Shown here: piece after piece, positions 1 through 8,074 of the stretch
Numbering within the stretch: the first letter of the stretch is position 1
Layout: each line of letters begins with the position of its first letter
Assembly (NCBI GenBank): GCA_947378305.1
Contig: CANCJJ010000001.1
Location: 1-64,000, forward strand
DNA from: Phenylobacterium aquaticum
GTDB lineage: Bacteria; Pseudomonadota; Alphaproteobacteria; Caulobacterales; Caulobacteraceae
Direction of reading: 5' to 3'
DNA length: 64,000 nucleotides
Program-made: the position numbers and the translations under genes
The notes under the pieces: generated by a model
The model's input: the letters and a program-made list of their open reading frames with translations, nothing else
The model's database searches: none
What the model was told of the DNA's origin: nothing

Positions 1-207
1 GATGTCGTCATGATGCGGGTCTATCTGGTCGGTGACCCTGCCAAGGGCGGCAAGATGGACTTTGCCGGCATGATGGAGGGCTATGGCCAGTATTTCGGCA
101 CAGCCGCCCAGCCCAACAAGCCCGCACGCGTGACCATGCAGGTCGCCGCCCTCGTCTCCCCGGGCATGTTGGCGGAAATTGAAGTCCAGGCGGTCAAGAA
201 ACCCTGA
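1..207 (+). CDS. RidA/YjgF-family protein, C-terminal part (5' end outside window)
   Basis: The frame is open from base 1 and reads through the ATG used by the ORF track, so this is the end of a gene that starts upstream. The 68 visible residues contain VVMMRVYLV, then PARVTMQVAAL and IEVQAV, which match the last strands and helix of the RidA/YjgF/UK114 trimer fold (imine/enamine deaminase family). The family Arg that binds the substrate carboxylate plausibly corresponds to the Arg of PARVTMQV. Members hydrolyse reactive 2-aminoacrylate-type intermediates in the cytoplasm, but many paralogues have other roles, so the specific substrate is unknown. The next gene is convergent. Confidence 0.8.
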   Translation, partial: DVVMMRVYLVGDPAKGGKMDFAGMMEGYGQYFGTAAQPNKPARVTMQVAALVSPGMLAEIEVQAVKKP

Positions 208-253
208 CCCCCCGGGCACAGCTCAAAAAGACCCAGCTCAATAAGACCCGGCT

Positions 254-1189
254 CTAACGGACCAGGGCGCTGACCTCTGCCATTTGAGCAGGGGTCAGGT
301 CCCAATCTGCCCCCTTGGCATTCGCGGCAATCTGCGCCTCGCTCGTGGCACCCGCTATGACCGAACTGACCCCGGGATGACCCAGCAGCCAGGCAAAGGC
401 CAGCTCCAGAAGACTATGGCCCTGAGCCTTGGCCCAGGCGTCGAGTTTCTCAACCTTGTCAAAATTGGCATCATTCAGCGCAGAGGCCGCCCGTGCGCCC
501 ATGGCCGCCATGCGCGTGCCTTCCGCGGGTGCCTCACCCCGGGTGTATTTCCCGCTCAGGAGGCCTGAGGCCAGGGGGAAATAGGGCAGGAAGCCAAGGC
601 CAAACCGCTCGCAGGCTGGCAAGACGTCGCGCGCCACGGCGCGTTCCAGCAGGCTGAAATGGTTTTGCGCACTGACAAACCGCTCCAGCCCGCCGCTGCG
701 CGATACCCAATCGGCATCGGCAATCTGCCAGCCGGAGAAGTTGGAATTGCCGAGATAGAGCACCTTGCCCGCCCGAACCAGGTCGTCCAGCGCCCGCAGG
801 GTTTCCTCGATGGGCGTATCCGCATCCGGGATATGCATCTGGTAGAGATCGATCCGGTCGGTATTCAACCGCCGCAGACTGGCCTCGACAGCCTCAACAA
901 TGTAGCGACGCGACCCGCCGCGCCGGTAGGGGCCTTCGCCCATGGGATTGGCAAATTTTGTCGCGATAATCGCCTGATCCCGCTTCCCCTGAAGCGCCAC
1001 GCCAAGATAGGTCTCGGACTTCGATCCGCCATAGACGTCCGCCGTATCAAAGAAGTTTATGCCGGCATCGAGAGCCGCCTCCACCACGCGCGTCGTCTGG
1101 TCCTGGTCAATCCGCATGCCGAAATTATTACACCCCAGCCCAATGGCGCTGACCTTCAGCCCGCTGGTGCCCAATTTGCGCAGTTTCAT
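254..1189 (-). CDS. Aldo/keto reductase
   Basis: A 311-residue protein, a normal length for a single-domain AKR (TIM barrel, NADPH-dependent carbonyl reduction). The catalytic tetrad is visible: Asp48 and Tyr53 in FFDTADVYGGSKSE, Lys78 in IIATKFAN and His119 in LYQMHIPD. The start MKLRKLGTSGLKVSAIGLG is the standard beginning of the YajO/Tas-like AKR group, and the C-terminal VIAGATSEAQIAANA forms the cofactor-phosphate loop. The gene is monocistronic between a convergent RidA gene and the divergent GH19 gene. Substrate specificity cannot be read from sequence. Confidence 0.93.
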   Translation of the reverse strand: MKLRKLGTSGLKVSAIGLGCNNFGMRIDQDQTTRVVEAALDAGINFFDTADVYGGSKSETYLGVALQGKRDQAIIATKFANPMGEGPYRRGGSRRYIVEAVEASLRRLNTDRIDLYQMHIPDADTPIEETLRALDDLVRAGKVLYLGNSNFSGWQIADADWVSRSGGLERFVSAQNHFSLLERAVARDVLPACERFGLGFLPYFPLASGLLSGKYTRGEAPAEGTRMAAMGARAASALNDANFDKVEKLDAWAKAQGHSLLELAFAWLLGHPGVSSVIAGATSEAQIAANAKGADWDLTPAQMAEVSALVR

Positions 1190-1301
1190 TCTTGCCCCCT
1201 CCCGATCCTATGGTTTGATATCACCATCTTAGGCGCAGAGTGATTGGCGGCGCCAGACGACCTGTGAGGGTTTGCCGGGGTGAGGGTTTGGGGGCTCTGT
1301 C

Positions 1302-1928
1302 ATGATTGGCATTACGAAAGGCCAGCTAGACCTGCTCGCCCCCAATGCCCGCGCCGACTATCTGGAGAGTTTCGAGACGGCTGATCTTGTGCTGGCGCAT
1401 CACGGAATAAATGCCAACGCGCGCCGGCTAAGCCATTTCATGGCACAAGTCCTCCATGAATCCGCAGGCCTGACCCTGCGGGTGGAAAACATGAACTATC
1501 GGGCCGAACGGCTCCTCCAGGTCTGGCCCTCCCGCTTTGCCGACTTGGCGGCGGCCCAACCCTTTGCCCATAATCCAGACGCCCTGGCGGACAAGGTCTA
1601 TGGGGGGCGCATGGGGAATATCGACCCCCATGACGGGGCCAAGTATATTGGCAGAGGGCTTCTGCAAATCACAGGGCGCGCCGCCTATCGTCGCATCGGT
1701 GCCCGGCTGGACATGCCGCTGGAGGAGGAGCCCGCCCTCGCGCTTTCGCCTGCCTGGGCGCTGAAAATTGCCGCTGAAGTCTGGGACCTCGCGGGCTGTA
1801 ACCCGCCCGCCGATGCCGACAGCCTTAGGCGAGTGACCCGGGCCATTAATGGCGGCCAGGTCGGCCTGGCCAGCCGGGCGGACTGGCTCGCAAAAACCCG
1901 GCATGTCTGGCCGACTGAGGGCAGTTAG
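1302..1928 (+). CDS. Glycoside hydrolase family 19 protein (chitinase/endolysin-like)
   Basis: 208 residues, the length of a bare GH19 catalytic domain. The probable general acid is Glu53 in LHESAGL and the second carboxylate is Glu62 in VENMNYRAE, the pattern of phage and bacterial GH19 muramidase/chitinase domains. GRGLLQITG (about residues 115-125) is the GH19 substrate-binding signature. No signal peptide is seen, so secretion would need a holin-like or other route; the protein resembles the free endolysins carried by many alphaproteobacteria. No other phage genes are nearby, so a prophage remnant is possible but not supported. It probably cleaves peptidoglycan rather than chitin. Confidence 0.85.
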   Translation: MIGITKGQLDLLAPNARADYLESFETADLVLAHHGINANARRLSHFMAQVLHESAGLTLRVENMNYRAERLLQVWPSRFADLAAAQPFAHNPDALADKVYGGRMGNIDPHDGAKYIGRGLLQITGRAAYRRIGARLDMPLEEEPALALSPAWALKIAAEVWDLAGCNPPADADSLRRVTRAINGGQVGLASRADWLAKTRHVWPTEGS

Positions 1929-1991
1929 GGTTCGCCTGGGACCGTCCATCGGCTATGGAGGAAATCACATCCTGCCAACAGGACACTGCCC

Positions 1992-3935
1992 GTGACCCAG
2001 ACTGACCCCGAAACCGGTACGCTTCAGGCCGCCCTGGACCTTGCCGGACGCATGCTGGGTCCACGCCCTGACCTTGCCATTGTCCAGGCCGAGGAAATCC
2101 TGAAGGTCGCCCCGGGACATGCGACCGCCATTTCCCTTCTTGCCCGGGCCCATCTGGGGTTCGGCCTGGCCCTGGCCCGGTCGGGCGTGTCTCGAAAGTC
2201 TGTTCAGAGCCTGAGGCGGGCCGTTGATATTCAGTCCGACCTTTCCGAGGCCTGGAGCGCCCTGGCCCAGCAATACCGGCTTCTCGGCGAAACCGCTCGG
2301 GCCGACCAAGCCGAGGCCAGATATCTGGGCACGGTGATCCAGGACCCCGTCCTCCTGGAGGCAGGCATGGCCCTGTCCGATGGCCGTCTGGCCGTAGCCG
2401 AACACCTGCTCAGGGATCTGCTCAAAGCGCGCCCCGATGAGCCCGTCGCCCTTCGCATGTTGGCCGAGATCGCGACCCGCCTGGGGCGTTATGAGGATGC
2501 AGAGGCCCTCCTGCGCCTGAGCGTGGATCAGGTGCCGGGCTTTCATCCGGCCCGCTATCAACTGGCCGTCGTCCTCTACCGCCAGGCCCGAGCGAGCGAG
2601 GCCCTCCTCGAGCTCGAGTATCTGCTGACCGAAGACCCTGCCAATCCTGGCTACCGTAACCTCAAGGCCGCGGCCCTCGGGCAGACCGGGGACTATGATC
2701 AGACCGTCGCCATTTACGAATCCCTGCTGGCGGACTTTCCGGTCCAGCCCAAGGGATGGATGAGCTATGGCCATGCCCTCAAGACACTGGGTCGCCAGGC
2801 CGACGCCATAGCTGCCTATCGCCATGCCCTGGATCAGATGCCGGGTCTGGGTGAAGCCTGGTGGAGCCTAGCCAACCTCAAGACAGTGCAGTTTTCTGAC
2901 GCCGATGTCGCGATCATGCGCAGCCAGCTCGATGACGAGACCCTGTCCGAGGAAGACCGCTTTCACCTTCAGTTCGCCCTGGGCAAGGCCCATGAAGATG
3001 CCAATGCCCCGGGTCAGGCCTTCGACTATTATGCCCAGGGTAATGCTCTTCGTCGGAGTCGTCTGGACTATGATGCCGAGGAAACGTCAGCACACCTGGA
3101 GCGCAGCCGGGCGCTCTTCAGCCCTGCCTTCTTTGCCGCCCGGACCGGTTTTGGTTGCCCCGCCCCCGCCCCCATCTTCATTCTTGGACTGCCCCGGGCG
3201 GGATCGACCCTGATCGAACAAATTCTTGCCAGTCATTCAGCGGTCGAAGGCACAATGGAGCTGCCTGACATGCCCGCCCTGGCGAAGCGGCTGGGCGGTC
3301 GCCTTCGTCGCGATGCCCGGTCTGCCTATCCGGAAGTCCTGGGCGACCTGGACGCAGACGCCTGCCTGGCCCTTGGGGAGGAATATCTGGCGCGGACAGC
3401 TGGCCAGAGGAAATTGGGCCGTGCCCACTTCATCGACAAGATGCCGAACAACTTTTCCCACCTCGGCCTGATCCATTTGATCCTGCCAAATGCAAAAATC
3501 ATCGATGCCCGCCGACACCCGCTCGGCTGCTGCTTTTCGGGGTTCAAGCAACACTTCGCCCGGGGTCAGGGTTTTACCTATGACCTCACCGACCTTGGCC
3601 GATACTACGCGGACTATGTTGCCCTGATGGATCACATGGATCGGGTCCTGCCGGGTCGGGTTCACCGGGTCATTTATGAAAATCTGGTCGGTGACCTCGA
3701 AACCGAGGTCCGAAGCCTGCTGGACTATTGCGGCCTGCCTTTTGAAGACGCCTGTCTGCGGTTTCACGAAAACGACCGGGCAGTGCGCACTGCCAGTTCC
3801 GAACAGGTGCGCAGGCCCATTTTCACCGAGGGTGTCGACCAGTGGCGCAAGTTCGAGCCCTGGCTTGGGCCCTTGAAGACGGCCCTGGGCCCTGTGCTTG
3901 ACTCTTATCCAGACGTGCCTGATTTCACCGTCTGA
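1992..3935 (+). CDS. TPR-repeat protein with C-terminal sulfotransferase domain
   Basis: 647 residues in two parts. Residues about 15-330 are tandem TPR helices (for example AWSALAQQYRLLGETARADQAEARY and GWMSYGHALKTLGRQADAIAAY). Residues about 390-640 are a PAPS-dependent sulfotransferase fold with the 5'-phosphosulfate loop LPRAGSTLIEQ (Pro401-Ser405) and the 3'-phosphate region DARRHPLGCCFSGFKQ. The protein should transfer sulfate from PAPS to an unknown acceptor, with the TPR part possibly docking a protein substrate. It lies directly upstream of a TonB-dependent receptor in the same direction, an arrangement common in sphingomonads and caulobacters. No signal peptide is seen, so it is probably cytoplasmic. 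Confidence 0.9.
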   Translation: MTQTDPETGTLQAALDLAGRMLGPRPDLAIVQAEEILKVAPGHATAISLLARAHLGFGLALARSGVSRKSVQSLRRAVDIQSDLSEAWSALAQQYRLLGETARADQAEARYLGTVIQDPVLLEAGMALSDGRLAVAEHLLRDLLKARPDEPVALRMLAEIATRLGRYEDAEALLRLSVDQVPGFHPARYQLAVVLYRQARASEALLELEYLLTEDPANPGYRNLKAAALGQTGDYDQTVAIYESLLADFPVQPKGWMSYGHALKTLGRQADAIAAYRHALDQMPGLGEAWWSLANLKTVQFSDADVAIMRSQLDDETLSEEDRFHLQFALGKAHEDANAPGQAFDYYAQGNALRRSRLDYDAEETSAHLERSRALFSPAFFAARTGFGCPAPAPIFILGLPRAGSTLIEQILASHSAVEGTMELPDMPALAKRLGGRLRRDARSAYPEVLGDLDADACLALGEEYLARTAGQRKLGRAHFIDKMPNNFSHLGLIHLILPNAKIIDARRHPLGCCFSGFKQHFARGQGFTYDLTDLGRYYADYVALMDHMDRVLPGRVHRVIYENLVGDLETEVRSLLDYCGLPFEDACLRFHENDRAVRTASSEQVRRPIFTEGVDQWRKFEPWLGPLKTALGPVLDSYPDVPDFTV

Positions 3936-3991
3936 ACCTAGGAAATACAGTGCCGCGAAGCCACACAATGTGACGAATTTATTGCAGCACA

Positions 3992-4020
3992 TTGACAGCC
4001 CGGGCCGGTCTGGAGGTTAT
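3992..4020 (+). promoter_or_regulatory. Putative promoter for the TonB-dependent receptor
   Basis: A perfect -35 hexamer TTGACA (3992-3997) is followed after 17 bases by GGTTAT (4015-4020), a half-match to a -10 box. It lies about 70 bases before the preferred start codon of the receptor gene, in the only sizeable gap after the sulfotransferase gene. The element was found by eye and has no experimental support. Confidence 0.4.
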
Positions 4021-4088
4021 TGCGCCAGCATAAGTCCCTGCACGGTGGGGGCCGTGTCAGATGTCGTTGTCAAACTGGGGACCCGCTC

Positions 4089-6455
4089 ATGATCAACCTA
4101 AACAGACTGTCGGCTCATAGCGGACAGGTGAAGTTCGGAGCCGCCCTGCTTGCCACCAGCATGCTGGTCGCCATTCCCGCCCTGGCCGCTGAGGTGGCCC
4201 AGGCTCCGGCCACGGTCGAGGAGCTGGTGGTCACCGCCCAGAAGCGGGAAGAAAACATCCAGGACGTGCCGGTCGCCATGACCGCGATTTCCACCAAGAA
4301 GCTGTCCGACCTGCACATCAACAACTTCAACGACTATGTGAAGTTCCTGCCGAGCGTCTCCTTCCAGGCCGCGACCCCGGGCTTTGCCAATGTCTATATG
4401 CGCGGCGTCGCCTCAGGCGGTGATGGCAACCACTCCGGCTCCCTGCCGAGCGTCGGCACCTATCTCGACGAACACCCTGTGACCACCATCGGCGGTGCCC
4501 TGGACGTGCACGTCTATGATGTCGCCCGGGTTGAGGCCCTGGCCGGTCCGCAAGGCACCCTTTACGGCGCAAGTTCCCAGGCGGGCACCATCAAGATTGT
4601 CACCAATCAACCGCAGCTTGGCGTGACCAAGGGCACCTATGACCTTGCAGTCAATTCGGTCGCCCATGGTGGGACCGGCTACAAGGCCGAGGGCATGGTC
4701 AACCTGCCCGTCAATGACAAGGTCGCCGTGCGCATGGTGGCATGGGACGAGCACGATGCGGGTTATATCGACAATATTCCGGGAACCCGGACCTATCCGA
4801 CTTCCCACGTGACCATCAACAACAAGGCCCGCGCCAAGAACAACTACAATGACGTGGACACCGTGGGCGCGCGCGTCGCAGCCCTGATCGAGCTCAACGA
4901 CACCTGGACCCTGCGGCCCACCTACATGACCCAGGACACCAAGAGCAACGGCTCCTTTGGCTATGACCGGACCCTGAAGGAACTGCAGGTCAAGCACTTC
5001 CTGCCGGAAGATGCCCACGACCGCTGGTACCAGGCCGCCCTGGCCGTGCAAGGCAAGATCAGCAACTTCGATCTGGTGGCGACCTCGGCCTATATGGATC
5101 GCCGCATCGATACCCACTCGGACTATACGGACTATTCCTATTTCTATGACAGCCTCTTTGGCTCGGGGGCCTATATCACCGACGCCTCGGGCAAGGTGAT
5201 CGATCCCACCCAGCGCATTACGGGTCGGGACCACTTCACCCGGATCTCCAACGAAATCCGCCTGTCCTCGCCCCAGGCCAATCGTTTCCGGTTTGTGGTT
5301 GGAGCCTTCCAGCAGCGCCAGACCCACTTCATCGAACAAAACTATCAGATCACCGGCATTGATCCGGCCATATCGGTGACCCACTGGCCGAATACCCTCT
5401 GGCTGACCGAGCAGCAGCGGGTGGACCGGGACTATGCTGCCTTTGGTGAAGCCTATTACGATATTACGCCAAAACTGACCCTGACGGCCGGAGTTCGGGC
5501 CTTCAAGGCCGACAACTCCCTCGCGGGCTTCTACGGCTTCAGCAAGGGCTATAGTTCCAGGACTGGCGAAGCGGCCTGTTTCTCCAAGGTGGTCGTCGGC
5601 CGCGCGCCCTGCACCAATCTCGACAAGCGAGTCAAGGAAACCGGGGAGATCTACAAGGTCAACCTGAACTACAAGATCGACGACGATAAGCTGGTCTATG
5701 CCACCTATTCCCAGGGCTTCCGACCGGGCGGCATCAACCGTCGCTCGACCCTGGCCCCCTACCTGTCCGACTATATCTATAATTACGAAGCGGGCTGGAA
5801 GACGGAATGGGCTGACAAGTCTGTCCGCTGGAACGGGGCCATTTATTACGAGCAGTGGAAGGACTTCCAATATGCCTTCCTGGGCCCGAACTCCTTCACC
5901 GAAATCCTCAATGCCGGTCAGGCCGAGGTCAAGGGCGCTGAAACCGAAATCACCTGGGCCACACCGGTTCAGGGTCTGAACCTCAATGGCGGGCTGGCCT
6001 ATACCGACGCCAAGCTGACCGAAGACTATTGCGGAACCGTCGATTCCAAGGGTGAACCGGTCAAGTCCTGCAAGTCACCCCAGGCACCCAGCGGCACACA
6101 GCTGCCTGTGACGCCCAAGGTGAAGGCCAATGCAACGGCGCGCTATGAATTCCCACTGGGCGGCTTTGATGCCCACCTCCAGGCCTCAGCTGTCTATCAG
6201 GACGCGACTTGGTCTGATCTGCGCGTCTCAGAGCGTAGCATTCTCGGCCAACAAAAAGGCTTCGGGACCGTGGATGTCGCCGGGGGACTGGCCAGGGACA
6301 CCTGGAAGGTTGAGCTGTCAGTGACCAATCTGTTCGATGAAATCGGCGATCAGTTCCGCTATTCCGAATGCACGCCCAGCGTCTGCGGAGCCCAAACCTA
6401 TTCCGTCCCCGCTCGGCCCCGGACCATCGCCCTGTCCTTCGGCCAGAAGTTCTAA
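4089..6455 (+). CDS. TonB-dependent outer-membrane receptor
   Basis: 788 residues from the preferred ATG at 4089. The track start at 4020 adds 23 residues (MRQHKSLHGGG...) that precede a good signal peptide and look like untranslated leader. The signal peptide (MINLNRLSAH..., hydrophobic GAALLATSMLVAIPALA) is followed by the TonB-box-like VEELVVTAQKREENIQDVP, a plug domain with VARVEALAGPQGTLYGASSQAG, and a 22-strand barrel ending in the aromatic C-terminus SFGQKF. It belongs to the large receptor class of Caulobacterales and Sphingomonadales that imports siderophores, carbohydrates or hydrophobic organics. The ligand is unknown. Context (sulfotransferase upstream, no iron genes) hints at an organic rather than an iron ligand. 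Confidence 0.95.
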   Translation: MINLNRLSAHSGQVKFGAALLATSMLVAIPALAAEVAQAPATVEELVVTAQKREENIQDVPVAMTAISTKKLSDLHINNFNDYVKFLPSVSFQAATPGFANVYMRGVASGGDGNHSGSLPSVGTYLDEHPVTTIGGALDVHVYDVARVEALAGPQGTLYGASSQAGTIKIVTNQPQLGVTKGTYDLAVNSVAHGGTGYKAEGMVNLPVNDKVAVRMVAWDEHDAGYIDNIPGTRTYPTSHVTINNKARAKNNYNDVDTVGARVAALIELNDTWTLRPTYMTQDTKSNGSFGYDRTLKELQVKHFLPEDAHDRWYQAALAVQGKISNFDLVATSAYMDRRIDTHSDYTDYSYFYDSLFGSGAYITDASGKVIDPTQRITGRDHFTRISNEIRLSSPQANRFRFVVGAFQQRQTHFIEQNYQITGIDPAISVTHWPNTLWLTEQQRVDRDYAAFGEAYYDITPKLTLTAGVRAFKADNSLAGFYGFSKGYSSRTGEAACFSKVVVGRAPCTNLDKRVKETGEIYKVNLNYKIDDDKLVYATYSQGFRPGGINRRSTLAPYLSDYIYNYEAGWKTEWADKSVRWNGAIYYEQWKDFQYAFLGPNSFTEILNAGQAEVKGAETEITWATPVQGLNLNGGLAYTDAKLTEDYCGTVDSKGEPVKSCKSPQAPSGTQLPVTPKVKANATARYEFPLGGFDAHLQASAVYQDATWSDLRVSERSILGQQKGFGTVDVAGGLARDTWKVELSVTNLFDEIGDQFRYSECTPSVCGAQTYSVPARPRTIALSFGQKF

Positions 6456-6463
6456 ATTCCGTC

Positions 6464-6492
6464 GGGATTCAGGGGGTAAGCCTCTGAGTCCC
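6464..6492. other. Long hairpin between receptor gene and DUF1272 gene
   Basis: GGGATTCAGGGG (6464-6475) pairs with CCTCTGAGTCCC (6481-6492) around the loop GTAAG, giving 12 pairs including two G-T. It begins 8 bases after the receptor stop codon. There is no T-run on either side, so it is not a classical intrinsic terminator. It may be an mRNA-stabilising 3' hairpin or attenuate read-through into the next gene. Confidence 0.5.
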
Positions 6493-6511
6493 GATCCTGA
6501 CGGAGTTTGCC

Positions 6512-6745
6512 ATGCTGGAAATGCGACCCGACTGCGAGGCCTGCGGGACTGACCTTCCTGCCCATCGAGCCGGAGCCTTTATCTGCACCTTCGAATGCAC
6601 CTTTTGTGCAGACTGTTGTTCGTCCCTGAAACAGACCTGCCCCAATTGCGGTGGCAATTTGCTTCCCCGACCCAGCCGCCCGGAAGCCCTCCTGGAAAAG
6701 AATCCGGCCTCGACGGTGCGCCGGTTCAAGCCTTCACACCCGTAG
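6512..6745 (+). CDS. DUF1272 zinc-binding small protein
   Basis: 77 residues beginning MLEMRPDCEACGTDLP, the hallmark of DUF1272. It has paired cysteines (CEAC, CTFEC, CADCC, CPNC) able to hold one or two zinc ions, followed by the GGNLLPRP motif and a basic, Pro-rich tail. Length is normal for the family. The family has no established function; members are small cytoplasmic proteins. The gene sits between the receptor and the b561-YceI gene, all on one strand, but the gaps of 56 and 66 bases leave co-transcription open. Confidence 0.88.
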   Translation: MLEMRPDCEACGTDLPAHRAGAFICTFECTFCADCCSSLKQTCPNCGGNLLPRPSRPEALLEKNPASTVRRFKPSHP

Positions 6746-6811
6746 CCCGCACTCTGGTCCTGATGACATAGGTTATGGTCAATCCTGGGCCTGGCATCCT
6801 AGACTGCGGGC

Positions 6812-8074
6812 ATGACCCAGACCCGCTCGTCCTATTCGACCGTCGCCATCCTGCTGCACTGGCTGATTGCCGGGGCCATTGTGTTTCAGATTCTGCTAGC
6901 CTGGCGGATGGAGGACCTGGACACGCCCCTGGGCTTTGCCTTGATGCAAATGCACAAGTCGGTGGGCATCACCATACTCGGTCTCAGCCTGGTTAGACTG
7001 GCTTGGCGTCTGGCCAATCCCCCGCCTGCGGACACCCTGACCGGCTGGGAATCCCTTCTCTCACGTTCGGTTCATGTCTCGTTTTACGTCATCATGATTG
7101 GCCTGCCCCTGACAGGCTGGCTCATGGTCTCGGCCAGCCGGTATAACATTCCGACCCTGCTCTATGGCCACCTGCCCTGGCCCCACCTGCCTGTCTCTGG
7201 CCTTCCGCCCGCCTCCAAAAAAGTCTGGGAAGAGGTGGGGGAGAAGGGGCATGAAATTCTGGCCTGGTTCACCTATGGCCTTCTGGCCCTGCATGTGGCG
7301 GGCGCGCTCAAGCATCAGGTCTTTGACCGCGACATGGCTGTGGTCTCGCGCATGGTGCCGGGCGTGCGGGCCGGTCGGGTGTTTGACCCGCGCCTGATCG
7401 GAGTCGGCCTGGCCCTTCTCGCGGTCGCCGCCATGGCCTGGACCTTCATGCCAACCCTGCCGCGCTCAGCCCCCCTGCCACCTGCCGTCGCCCCCGCAAT
7501 GAGCACACCTGGGCCCGTCACGGGCACTACAGATCCGGCCCAGGCAACAAAGCCGGAGGCACCGGTAGCGGCTTCAGGACCTGCCGTCTGGATCGTGGCT
7601 CCAGCATCGACCCTTGGCTTCGAGACCGCCTGGTCCGGAACCCCGGTCACAGGCCGCTTTAACCGCTGGACCAGTGACATTCTATTCGATCCCGTGGCCC
7701 TGACAGGGTCCAAAGTCCGGGTGGTTATTGACCTGGCCTCGGTGGTCACAGGTGACGCCCAAAGGGATGATGCCCTTCCGGGGCCTGACTGGTTCGATGC
7801 TTCCAGCCATCCGAGCGCCGTCTTCACCGCCAACAGGTTCGAAAAGAGGGGTCCGGAAAACTATATTGCCCACGGGAAACTCTCCCTGCGCGGCGTGACC
7901 CGGCCAGTGGATCTGGCCTTTAAACTGAAGATCGACGGCGACAAGGCCCGGCTGGACGGTGTAACCCAGATCGAGCGAACCGCCTTTGGCGTGGGACAGG
8001 GCGAGTGGCAGGCAACAGATCAGATTCCGGCAGGGGTGAAGGTGAGCGTCCAACTCACAGCAACCCGGAAATAG
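6812..8074 (+). CDS. Cytochrome b561 / YceI-domain fusion protein
   Basis: 420 residues. The N-terminal half (about 1-190) is a four-helix cytochrome b561 domain with candidate haem-ligand histidines in ILLHWLIAG, MHKSVGIT, SVHVSFYV and LALHVAGALKHQVFDRD. A fifth hydrophobic segment (LIGVGLALLAVAAMAWTFM) and a Pro/Ala linker lead to a periplasmic YceI lipocalin-like domain (about 255-420) with FNRWTSDILFDP, HPSAVFTANRF and LSLRGVTRPVDL. YceI domains bind long isoprenoids such as polyprenyl lipids or quinones. The fusion suggests electron transfer between a periplasm-facing haem protein and a bound quinone-like lipid. The last 70 bases overlap the next gene's apparent start. Confidence 0.92.
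   Translation: MTQTRSSYSTVAILLHWLIAGAIVFQILLAWRMEDLDTPLGFALMQMHKSVGITILGLSLVRLAWRLANPPPADTLTGWESLLSRSVHVSFYVIMIGLPLTGWLMVSASRYNIPTLLYGHLPWPHLPVSGLPPASKKVWEEVGEKGHEILAWFTYGLLALHVAGALKHQVFDRDMAVVSRMVPGVRAGRVFDPRLIGVGLALLAVAAMAWTFMPTLPRSAPLPPAVAPAMSTPGPVTGTTDPAQATKPEAPVAASGPAVWIVAPASTLGFETAWSGTPVTGRFNRWTSDILFDPVALTGSKVRVVIDLASVVTGDAQRDDALPGPDWFDASSHPSAVFTANRFEKRGPENYIAHGKLSLRGVTRPVDLAFKLKIDGDKARLDGVTQIERTAFGVGQGEWQATDQIPAGVKVSVQLTATRK

Noticed and set aside
1210-1227. ATGGT...ACCAT inverted repeat upstream of the aldo/keto reductase
   Set aside because: The inner palindrome TGATATCA is off-centre from the outer arms, so it is not a clean dyad; probably chance.
1302-1928. Prophage remnant indicated by the GH19 endolysin-like gene
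   Set aside because: All neighbours are ordinary chromosomal genes; no holin, structural or integrase genes are near.
4413-5870. 485-aa minus-strand frame inside the TonB receptor gene
   Set aside because: Antisense shadow rich in Gly/Val/Ile; the receptor frame is certain.
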